DNA from: Fidelibacterota bacterium UBA6531
GTDB lineage: Bacteria; Fidelibacterota; Marinisomatia; Marinisomatales; TCS55
Assembly (NCBI GenBank): GCA_002436185.1
Contig: DJKX01000023.1
Span: 1 to 50,731, forward strand
Direction: 5' to 3'
Length of the DNA stretch: 50,731 bases
Shown here: in pieces, positions 8,219-15,598 of the stretch
How the letters are laid out: each line of letters begins with the position of its first letter
Position numbering within the stretch: the first letter of the stretch is position 1
Made by a program: the position numbers and the translations under genes
The notes under the pieces: generated by a model
The model's database searches: none
Told to the model about the DNA's origin: nothing
Seen by the model: only the letters and a program-made list of their open reading frames with translations

Positions 8219-8342
8219 GGCGTGCTCCTTTCATTGAGTTTACGCTTGTGATTAGGGGCTTGTACGCCATGATGAATAATTCAGTTCCAGAAAATTTGTC
8301 ATCGCAATAACAGTATCTATTATTTTAAATAAACAAACAATT

Positions 8343-8467
8343 TGTCTTAGCGAGGAATGAAATGACGAAGCTATCTCCTTGAGTATGTAAACGTCCGGTG
8401 ATTTATCATGTCTTTACGTTTACTAAAGGAAGGAGATTGCCACGCTCGTACCTCGCTCGCAATGACT
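8343..8467. repeat. REP/MITE-like palindromic element
   Basis: The left arm (8344-8380, GTCTTAGCGAGGAATGAAAT onward) is an imperfect inverted copy of the right arm (8428-8466, which reads in reverse as GTCATTGCGAGCGAGGTACG onward). Nested inside is a perfect GTAAACGT ... ACGTTTAC pair (near 8387 and 8414). The core wording, GTCATTGCGAG ... GCAATCTC, is a repeat type scattered through many unrelated bacterial genomes. It carries no ORF and sits in the 324-base gap between two minus-strand genes. The rest of this gap (8219-8342) holds the leader of the membrane-protein gene and nothing else I can name. Confidence 0.7.
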
Positions 8468-8471
8468 CTAT

Positions 8472-8526
8472 AAAAAAAGGCGGCTGCGCTTAATCACAAG
8501 CTCCCAATAAAAGGAAAGCAGCCGCC
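8472..8526 (-). terminator. Rho-independent terminator of the YwaF-like gene
   Basis: GGCGGCTGC (8479-8487) pairs with GCAGCCGCC (8518-8526) around a 30-base loop. The plus-strand A7 just before it gives U7 on the minus strand. It starts 16 bases after the stop of the gene it ends. Confidence 0.75.
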
Positions 8527-8542
8527 ATGGGGGTATTGGAAT

Positions 8543-9100
8543 TTACGAAACTTTTACCAATTTCATGCGATTGGTTATTACATGAATTATATAATACCAG
8601 ATGAATGCCAGGAGGATATTTACACCAATATAAAGTGGCCAATCTCCAAATAATAGTTCAATATCCAGTGTAGGATATCTCAAATCCAAAATGTTCTGAT
8701 CAAAAAGTAAATTATAAATAGAAATAAAACCGGCATAAATCAGCATAACCTTTAACGCCGTCCATGCAGCATTTTTATTGAGTAACCGTCCCTGTTTGAT
8801 AAATAAAATCGTCAATGCAAGGGGTGCTGTGTGTTTCAAAACGAATCCAGCCCATGATAAGGGATAAGTTTCCAATGGAGGGCTGACAGGATTGGGCCAG
8901 ATCAACAGCGTCAGTAAATCTCCCGTCCATGCGAAGTAAAAAAAGACATCAAAGAGTTTCTGGTTAAATCTGAACGAGAGGATTAAACCCATGACAGCGG
9001 TAATGTTACATAACCAAATTATCAAATGAGGGTTATGTTGGATATTATACCAGCCGGTAGTAACCAATGCATACATAATGCAAAGTTGAATAAGAAACAA
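8543..9100 (-). CDS. YwaF/TIGR02206-type integral membrane protein
   Basis: Multi-pass protein with blocks resembling the YwaF (TMEM164-like) family in order: HLIIWLCNITAVMGLIL, YFAWTGDLLTLLIWP, GFVLKHTAPLALTILF, ALKVMLIYAGFISIYNLL and LFGDWPLYIGVN. Function in bacteria is unknown. The TTG at 9098-9100 is the last conventional start, but the same frame stays open to 9184. Upstream it encodes a further hydrophobic helix (LISPIITLIISVILFIGSW) that looks like the family's first membrane segment. A CTG at 9173-9175 overlaps the stop of acetoacetyl-CoA synthetase (CTGA) and may be the true start, giving about 210 residues. Confidence 0.75.
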   Translation of the reverse strand: MFLIQLCIMYALVTTGWYNIQHNPHLIIWLCNITAVMGLILSFRFNQKLFDVFFYFAWTGDLLTLLIWPNPVSPPLETYPLSWAGFVLKHTAPLALTILFIKQGRLLNKNAAWTALKVMLIYAGFISIYNLLFDQNILDLRYPTLDIELLFGDWPLYIGVNILLAFIWYYIIHVITNRMKLVKVS

Positions 9101-9171
9101 AATCCGTTTTTCATTTCGCCATGACCCAATAAAAAGTATGACAGAAATAATAAGAGTTATAATTGGACTAA

Positions 9172-11109
9172 TCAGAGAATATCCTTAAAACAGTCCAATG
9201 CTTCCGGGTTGGCCAGGGCATCTTTGTTGGTGACCTCTTCGCCATGAATTACTTTTTTCACCGCCAATTCAACTTTTTTCCCACTGATTGTGTAAGGGAT
9301 ATCCTCTACAGATTTAATTATGGATGGAACATGACGCGGTGAACAATTTGCCCTGATAGATGATTTAATCTGGTTTATCAAATTATCATTCAGTAATGTA
9401 CCCTCATCCATTTTTAGAAACAGAGCCACCAACTCATCTCCATCAGATTGCACACCCACAACCAAACTATCTGTAATTTCACGCATTTGTTCTACCACTC
9501 GATAGATCTCCGCTGTACCGATTCGCACGCCACCGGGATTTAATGTGGCATCACTCCGGCCAAAGATCTTTATACCGCCATGATCATTGATCTCGATATA
9601 ATCACCATGGTACCAAATATTATCAAATTGATCAAAATAAGCATTGTGATATTTTTGACCATCAGGGTCATTCCAAAAATAAATCGGCATAGAAGGAAAT
9701 GCTTTTTTGCATACCAATTCACCTTTAGCATTGCGCAAGGAATTGCCGTCATTATCAAAGGCATCTACATCCATGGCCAGTCCGCTGCACTGCAATTCTC
9801 CCCTGTAAACAGGAAGTATGGGGCTTCCTCCGGCAAAACATGAAATGATATCCGTACCACCGGAAATTGAAGCAAGTTGTACATCTTCTTTTACATCTCT
9901 GTAAACATAATCAAAATTTTCTTCCATCAGCGGGGAACCTGTTGAGAGGATCAATCGCATTTTAGAAAGATCATTCGTTTTTTTCGGAATATTATTTGCC
10001 CCTTCACTTGCCGCAATGAATTTTGCACTGGTCCCGAAAACGGTTATTCCCAGTTCTTCAGCCATATTCCACATGGCCTTACTGTCGGGGAAAAAAGGAG
10101 ATCCATCGTATAAAACGAGTGTAGCGCCAATGACCAGGTTGCTCACTAACCAATTCCACATCATCCAGCCGCAGGTTGTAAAATAAAAGATCGTATCTTG
10201 CTCACGTAAATCACAATGCAGCCGAAGTTCCTTTAAATGTTGAAGTAATGTTCCACCGGCTCCATGGATGATTGATTTTGGAAGGCCAGTGGTCCCGGAT
10301 GAATACATGATATATAATGGATGATCAAAAGGCAGTTGCTCGAATTCAATTTCTTCATCATCATTATCAATAAAATCCAAAAAAAGTATACTATTGCTGA
10401 TGGTACGAATATCCGAGTTTTCATCACTATAAGGAATGACAACTACTTTTTCAACGCTGGGAAGTTCATGTAATATGCTTTTCAATTTTTCTAACGAATC
10501 GTGAGATTTTCCATTATAAAAATAACCATTAGCAGCAAAAAGTACTTTTGGTTCAATTTGGCTGAAACGGTCCAGAACACCTTTGATTCCAAAGTCGGGA
10601 GAGGACGATGACCAAATTGCGCCGATAGATGTCGTGGCCAACATGGCAATAATACTTTCGGGCATATTGGGAACAAAGCCGGCTACGCGATCACCTTTAT
10701 CTACACCGGCAGTTCTCAAGGCTGCAGCTGTTTTAGCCACTTCACTATACAATTCAGCATAAGTGAGTTTTCGTACTGGCTGGCTTTCGCCTTTGAAAAT
10801 TAGCGCTGTTTTATCATCTCGTCGTCGAAGAAGGTTTTCTGCAAAATTAAGGCGAGCACCGGTAAACCATTTTGCCCCAGGCATTTTGGAAACATCATCT
10901 ACAACCTGCGTATAAGGCTGTGAATGAATAATATCAAAAAATTCCCATGCGGAAGCCCAGAACTCATGGATATTATTTACGGACCAATCGTGAAGATCTG
11001 TATAAGAATCAAGATTTAGCCCATGCCTCGTGTTGATGAATTCTTTAAATTCAAACATCTGCGAGCGTTCAATTTGCTCGACAGACGGTTTCCACATGAT
11101 TTTTTCCAT
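9172..11109 (-). CDS. acsA: Acetoacetyl-CoA synthetase
   Basis: 645 residues, the usual length for acetoacetate-CoA ligase (EC 6.2.1.16), which activates acetoacetate with ATP to acetoacetyl-CoA. The N-terminal ACAS domain (WSVNNIHEFWASAWEFFDI, about 43-62) is followed by the AMP-binding signature YSSGTTGLPKS near 268-278. The GRSDATLNPGGVRIGTAEIY block and a C-terminal SGKKVE lysine region near 610 complete the fold. ATG 11109 was chosen; an in-frame ATG four codons later is also possible. It is divergent from pfp and apparently coupled to the downstream YwaF-like gene. Together with the fatty-acid genes further on, it suggests use of ketone bodies or polyhydroxybutyrate breakdown products. 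Confidence 0.93.
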   Translation of the reverse strand: MEKIMWKPSVEQIERSQMFEFKEFINTRHGLNLDSYTDLHDWSVNNIHEFWASAWEFFDIIHSQPYTQVVDDVSKMPGAKWFTGARLNFAENLLRRRDDKTALIFKGESQPVRKLTYAELYSEVAKTAAALRTAGVDKGDRVAGFVPNMPESIIAMLATTSIGAIWSSSSPDFGIKGVLDRFSQIEPKVLFAANGYFYNGKSHDSLEKLKSILHELPSVEKVVVIPYSDENSDIRTISNSILFLDFIDNDDEEIEFEQLPFDHPLYIMYSSGTTGLPKSIIHGAGGTLLQHLKELRLHCDLREQDTIFYFTTCGWMMWNWLVSNLVIGATLVLYDGSPFFPDSKAMWNMAEELGITVFGTSAKFIAASEGANNIPKKTNDLSKMRLILSTGSPLMEENFDYVYRDVKEDVQLASISGGTDIISCFAGGSPILPVYRGELQCSGLAMDVDAFDNDGNSLRNAKGELVCKKAFPSMPIYFWNDPDGQKYHNAYFDQFDNIWYHGDYIEINDHGGIKIFGRSDATLNPGGVRIGTAEIYRVVEQMREITDSLVVGVQSDGDELVALFLKMDEGTLLNDNLINQIKSSIRANCSPRHVPSIIKSVEDIPYTISGKKVELAVKKVIHGEEVTNKDALANPEALDCFKDIL

Positions 11110-11179
11110 TTGAAATCAGCTAATTAGTTACAAAAATATATAAAGATTTTAACAACATTATCAGCACTCAATTAACTAA

Positions 11180-12373
11180 ATGAAAATTGCATTTTTAACA
11201 GCCGGAGGACTGGCGCCTTGCCTTTCGGCGTCTATTGGCGCCCTGATCAAGCAATATCATATCAAGGAACCGGACGCCGATCTCATTGGATATTTAAATG
11301 GTTACAGGGGGTTGTTGTTGGGTAAAACAATTCAATTCCCGGATAATGCTCATAGCCATGCCGACATCCTCATGAAATATGGAGGTAGCCCAATCGGGAA
11401 TAGTCGTGTAAAATTAACCAACATGGAAAATTGCATTAAAAACGGTTATATAAAAGATGGTGAAAATCCTGTTGAGGTTGCCGCTAACCAACTTAAATCT
11501 GATGGGGTGGATATACTTCATACGATTGGTGGGGACGATACAAATACAATGGCTGCTGAATTAGCCAACTATCTTTCAGAAAATAATTATGGCCTTACTG
11601 TCGTCGGGTTACCTAAAACTGTGGATAATGATGTGTTTCCAATTGCTCGTTCTTTAGGTGCTGATACGGCAGCGGAACAGGGTGCCATCTTTTTTGAAAA
11701 TATTGCCAATGAAAACACTACGAGTACTCGACAACTTATAATACATGAAGTCATGGGGCGACATTGTGGTTGGCTCACAGCGGCAACTGCTAAAAAATAT
11801 CGTGAACGCCTTGATGGAAAATCATTTGTGGATTCCATGCTTATTTCCCGTAAGTGTTGGGATGTGGACGCAATCTATATACCGGAAGAAGAATTGAATT
11901 TTGAAGCAGAATGTGAGCGTTTGAATAAACGTATGGCTGAAAAAGACGGTGTGAATATTTTCTTGAGTGAAGGAGCAGGTATTGATACCATAGTCAACGA
12001 AATGGAGGCCGAAGGGGAGAACGTTCCACGGGATGCCTTTGGTCACGTACGCTTGGATGAAATAAACCCCGGTCAATGGTTTGCAGAAAAGTTTAAAGAA
12101 AAATTAAACGCAGAAAAAGTCCTTGTCCAAAAAAGTGGATATTTTGCCCGTTCAGCAGCGCCGAACAAATATGATGTTGAACTGATCACACGATCAGCGG
12201 CTTTGGCGGCGGAACAAACTTTAGCAGGAGCAAGCGGTGTCGCCGGGTTGGACGAAGATAAAAACAATGAAATGAGTCTTATAGAATTTAGTCGCATAAA
12301 AGGTGGTAAACCGTTTGATACAAGCAAGGAGTGGTATCAACAATTATTAACGGAAATTGAAAACCAGATTTAA
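11180..12373 (+). CDS. pfp: PPi-dependent 6-phosphofructokinase
   Basis: 397 residues. It interconverts fructose 6-phosphate and fructose 1,6-bisphosphate with pyrophosphate (EC 2.7.1.90). PPi use is read from GGDDTN at about 116-121, where ATP enzymes have GGDGS, and from PKTVDND at about 144-150, where the Lys is typical of PPi enzymes. MGRHCGW near 191 is the substrate-binding loop. The enzyme is reversible and fits with the class II aldolase 53 bases downstream, which is probably co-transcribed. A short AT-rich region (11110-11179) is shared with the divergent synthetase gene. Confidence 0.93.
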   Translation: MKIAFLTAGGLAPCLSASIGALIKQYHIKEPDADLIGYLNGYRGLLLGKTIQFPDNAHSHADILMKYGGSPIGNSRVKLTNMENCIKNGYIKDGENPVEVAANQLKSDGVDILHTIGGDDTNTMAAELANYLSENNYGLTVVGLPKTVDNDVFPIARSLGADTAAEQGAIFFENIANENTTSTRQLIIHEVMGRHCGWLTAATAKKYRERLDGKSFVDSMLISRKCWDVDAIYIPEEELNFEAECERLNKRMAEKDGVNIFLSEGAGIDTIVNEMEAEGENVPRDAFGHVRLDEINPGQWFAEKFKEKLNAEKVLVQKSGYFARSAAPNKYDVELITRSAALAAEQTLAGASGVAGLDEDKNNEMSLIEFSRIKGGKPFDTSKEWYQQLLTEIENQI

Positions 12374-12426
12374 CAGGCTCAACAACCAGAAAAACCTAGT
12401 AATTAATTTAATTAAGAGAGAATACA

Positions 12427-13422
12427 ATGTCAGTACACTACAAAGAATTAGGTCTTGAGAACACCAGAGAGATGTTCAAAAAGGCAATGGCAGGAAAATA
12501 CGCTATCCCTGCTTATAATTTTAACAACATGGAACAGTTACAGGCGATTATACAGGCCTGTGCCGAAACTGGATCACCGGTTATCTTGCAAGTGTCATCC
12601 GGGGCAAGAAAGTATGCAAACCAGACACTCCTGCGCTATATGGCCCAGGGGGCTGTGGAATTTGCCCGGGAACTCGGCGGGAAATTCCCCATCGCTGTTC
12701 ATTTGGACCACGGAGACACATTTGAATTGTGCAAAGATTGCATAGACATGGGATTTTCATCAGTGATGATTGATGCGTCACATCATTCATTTGATGAGAA
12801 TATCGCTCTTACAAAAAAAGTGGTAGACTATGCCCATCAGTTTGATGTGACCGTAGAGGCTGAACTTGGCGTTTTGGCAGGGATTGAAGATGATGTAGTC
12901 GCCGAAGAGTCCACGTATACACGCCCGGAAGAAGTAATCGAATTTGTTGAACGAACCGGCTGTGATTCATTGGCAATTTCCATCGGGACGTCCCACGGTG
13001 CTTTTAAATTCACTCCAGAACAATGCACACAGGACGAAAATGGAAAGATGGTTCCGCCACCACTGAAATTCGATGTACTGGAAGAAATCGAAAAGAAACT
13101 CCCCGGTTTTCCGATTGTTTTGCATGGTTCATCTTCTGTGCCGCGGGATTTGGTGGATTTGATCAACGTAAACGGAGGTGTGTTAAAAAAAGCAATTGGT
13201 ATTCCGGAAGAACAACTTCGGAAGGCTGCGACTTCTGCAGTATGCAAGATTAATATTGATTCAGATGGACGCCTTGCAATGACAGCAGCAGTCCGTAAAG
13301 TTTTTAATGATTCTCCTGAAGCGTTCGATCCGCGGAAATATCTTGGGCCGGCCCGTGAAGCACTAAAAGAACTGTACAAACACAAAATAAAAAATGTGCT
13401 TGGTAGTGCAAATCAGTATTGA
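12427..13422 (+). CDS. fba: Class II fructose-bisphosphate aldolase
   Basis: 331 residues. It cleaves fructose 1,6-bisphosphate to glyceraldehyde 3-phosphate and dihydroxyacetone phosphate (EC 4.1.2.13) using zinc. Seen in order: YNFNNMEQLQAI, zinc-ligand region HLDHGDTFELCKD (about 92-104), MIDASHHSFDEN, VEAELGVLAG (about 143-152), SIGTSHGAFKF (about 184-194) and LHGSSSVPRDL (about 235-245). The ATG follows TTAAGAGAGAATACA. It is the next step after pfp and probably in the same transcript. It ends facing the minus-strand symporter, with a stem-loop between them. Confidence 0.95.
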   Translation: MSVHYKELGLENTREMFKKAMAGKYAIPAYNFNNMEQLQAIIQACAETGSPVILQVSSGARKYANQTLLRYMAQGAVEFARELGGKFPIAVHLDHGDTFELCKDCIDMGFSSVMIDASHHSFDENIALTKKVVDYAHQFDVTVEAELGVLAGIEDDVVAEESTYTRPEEVIEFVERTGCDSLAISIGTSHGAFKFTPEQCTQDENGKMVPPPLKFDVLEEIEKKLPGFPIVLHGSSSVPRDLVDLINVNGGVLKKAIGIPEEQLRKAATSAVCKINIDSDGRLAMTAAVRKVFNDSPEAFDPRKYLGPAREALKELYKHKIKNVLGSANQY

Positions 13423-13441
13423 TTTATAATTTATGTTTATC

Positions 13442-13470
13442 AGCACTGATATACCCTTGGATACAGTGCT
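13442..13470. other. Stem-loop between convergent fba and symporter genes
   Basis: AGCACTG (13442-13448) and CAGTGCT (13464-13470) pair around a 15-base loop. There is no adjacent T run, so it may be a processing or pausing structure rather than an intrinsic terminator. Confidence 0.4.
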
Positions 13471-13530
13471 ACCCTGCATCCGGCCGTGGCCAGTTATCCC
13501 GGACAAGAAATTTTCGTTCGATTTCCAGTT

Positions 13531-14883
13531 TCATTTTTTCCATATTCCAATAAGCACAATAGAAACGAGCAATCCCGGATAAAAAGGCTCAATATCCCCA
13601 GGGTAGTTGCCGATTATTTTTCCATAATAAAACCAGGAAACAGCAGTAATGACCGGTATCAACAATGTGGGGATTATTTTGCGGTCATTTAATTTTATAT
13701 TGGTGAAGGTCATGAGAAAAGGAAGCAGGATTCCCGGTACAATGATGGAGCCGATTACGTACCATAATTTAACAACAGATGGTATGCTTAAGGCCAACAA
13801 TACGGCGATAAAAGCCATAACAACCAAACCTTTGCGAATGTATTCAGTTTCATTTTCTTGTTCTTCTTTTTGCTGAATCCGCAGCAGGATATCACGTCCA
13901 AAAGTAATTGCAGAAATGAGTCCATTGGAATCTATAGTGGACATGATGGTGGAGAATAAACCCACTAGGAAAATGCCATAAACAAAGGGAGGAAGGATAC
14001 GAGAAGCCAATTCAGGATAGGCCATGGCAGCATCTTGATTTGGGTATAACGCCACTGCATAGAGGCCTGTAGTAATAGTTAAAATATCGAAAATAAACCA
14101 AAAGCCAATTGCAATCAGAATTCCTTTTTTTGCTGTACTAGGTGAACCGGCTGCCGCCGTGCGTTGGTAAAAACCGGGATCAATAAACGTCCACATGGCA
14201 ATAAAAAACCAGACAAATATATATTGGATAGAATTCCCGCCGGTGGGATCGAAATAGCGTTCCGGCAGAGTTGAAATCAGGGTGCTTGGAGCATCACTGA
14301 GTCCCCAGGCAAAGGCCAGCAGTAATATAAATCCGGCGAACATAAACCCGAATTGCAGGATATCCGTGCGCACGACAGATCGAAATCCGCCATACCAGAT
14401 ATAGATTAAACTCAACCCCGTGGAAATGAGGATTGCTGACTGCAGTGACCAGCCAACAGTGTGTTTCAATAGTAAACCAAGACTCAAAATATAGGGTGCC
14501 GGGGATGCGAGGATTAAAATTAGCAACGCACTGACGATTCCGGCACTATGTCCAAAATGATGCTTAAAGTGATCGGGGATCGAACGGTGGGGCAGGTGCC
14601 GAATCCGCGGTGCCAGGAAAATTGCAAACAAGAACCCAAATACATAATAGGGCAAGGCAAAAATGAACCAAGTCTGGATGCCGTAATTATATGTGTTTTC
14701 GCCAACTCCCAATATACCGCCATACCATGTGGCAACCAGCGTAGCAATAAACCCCGGCAGGCTCAATTTCCGCCCGGCCAGGATAAAATCTTTAGATTCT
14801 TCTTTTTTTGATGATTTATAAAATCCCAGCCAGAGCAGCAGGACAACATATCCGCCAATGGCCAGCCAGTCTAAAGAGTGCAC
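13531..14883 (-). CDS. Sodium:solute symporter (SSS family), candidate thiamine or precursor transporter
   Basis: 450 residues with 12-13 hydrophobic segments and the SSS layout: DFILAGRKLSLPGF near 30, then LVATWYGGILGVGE near 49. Later blocks are IYIWYGGFRSVVRTDILQ and the late GLFSTIMSTIDSNGLIS helix. The family couples Na+ entry to uptake of small solutes. Specificity cannot be read from the sequence, but the gene begins 7 bases after the thiamine pyrophosphokinase stop, so the two are almost certainly one operon. That context suggests thiamine or a pyrimidine or thiazole precursor as substrate (inference). Confidence 0.88.
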   Translation of the reverse strand: MHSLDWLAIGGYVVLLLWLGFYKSSKKEESKDFILAGRKLSLPGFIATLVATWYGGILGVGENTYNYGIQTWFIFALPYYVFGFLFAIFLAPRIRHLPHRSIPDHFKHHFGHSAGIVSALLILILASPAPYILSLGLLLKHTVGWSLQSAILISTGLSLIYIWYGGFRSVVRTDILQFGFMFAGFILLLAFAWGLSDAPSTLISTLPERYFDPTGGNSIQYIFVWFFIAMWTFIDPGFYQRTAAAGSPSTAKKGILIAIGFWFIFDILTITTGLYAVALYPNQDAAMAYPELASRILPPFVYGIFLVGLFSTIMSTIDSNGLISAITFGRDILLRIQQKEEQENETEYIRKGLVVMAFIAVLLALSIPSVVKLWYVIGSIIVPGILLPFLMTFTNIKLNDRKIIPTLLIPVITAVSWFYYGKIIGNYPGDIEPFYPGLLVSIVLIGIWKK

Positions 14884-14890
14884 AACTGTC

Positions 14891-15520
14891 TCATCCAGGG
14901 TGGTTGATGAACAGCCAGACTGGGTGAATCGTGTTTATGGAAAATTCAGTACCTTCAGCCGCATTGCTGATACCATTGCAGGCCTGTGGCAATGGTTCGT
15001 TATCCAAAGCGTATTTCAACCCGTTAGTCGTTATTGACTCAACAGGCTCAATGGCAACAATGGAAATCTGCTGGCCTTTTATAGATGGAAACGACCGTTT
15101 TCCCTTGCAGCAATGGATGGACGCATAATCTGATACAAAATGGATATTCATCTTTTCGGAAAACTCCGCCAAAACATGCAGATTCCCTAAACTATGATCT
15201 TCCCGATGTCCCATGGCACCCAGCACAATAACGTCATGCAAATCGTTGACAAAACACCATTCCAGTGTTTTTTGCAGGTCTGTTTTATTTTGGTTAGGTG
15301 TTTCAATCCAAAGGCCCGGGAATTCGTTTTTGTTTAGTCTTGTGGAATCAAAGTCGCCTATGATAATATGGGGTGTACGCTCGAATTGCAGCAATGTATC
15401 CGCACTGCCGTCTGTGCAAATTACTGTCCCTGCTTCATCAAGGATTTGCAGTGGAATTGTATGCGATGGAAAACGGCCATTGGCCAAAACGACGATTGGT
15501 GGTTGAAAAGACGTTGTCAT
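14891..15520 (-). CDS. thiN: Thiamine pyrophosphokinase
   Basis: 209 residues. It transfers pyrophosphate from ATP to thiamine to make thiamine diphosphate (EC 2.7.6.2). Motifs: CTDGSAD (35-41), GDFDS (55-59), NQNKTDLQK (76-84, the usual KTD substrate/metal site) and GAMGHREDHSLGNL (101-114). Fold and length are typical. It is the first gene of a two-gene operon with a sodium symporter. I saw no TPP riboswitch in the 78-base upstream region, which is shared with the divergent arylsulfotransferase-like gene. The product, thiamine diphosphate, is the cofactor of the transketolase encoded at 47.7 kb. Confidence 0.92.
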   Translation of the reverse strand: MTTSFQPPIVVLANGRFPSHTIPLQILDEAGTVICTDGSADTLLQFERTPHIIIGDFDSTRLNKNEFPGLWIETPNQNKTDLQKTLEWCFVNDLHDVIVLGAMGHREDHSLGNLHVLAEFSEKMNIHFVSDYASIHCCKGKRSFPSIKGQQISIVAIEPVESITTNGLKYALDNEPLPQACNGISNAAEGTEFSINTIHPVWLFINHPG

Positions 15521-15598
15521 AAGAAACTAAAATTACATTTAACTAATAGTATTATATTGGGTTTAATAAATTTGCTCCTGATTTATCGATATAAATTT

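Noticed and set aside
8343..8467. CRISPR array
   Set aside because: Two inverted arms only, with no direct repeats or regular spacers.
12837..13385. 182-residue minus-strand ORF
   Set aside because: Antisense shadow of the FBP aldolase; low-complexity Ser/Thr composition typical of such shadows.
15368..15598. N-terminal extension of the arylsulfotransferase-like protein
   Set aside because: It lies antisense inside thiN and would place the signal peptide internally.
15521..15598. TPP riboswitch upstream of thiN
   Set aside because: The 78-base region is too short and lacks the conserved CUGAGA-type core.
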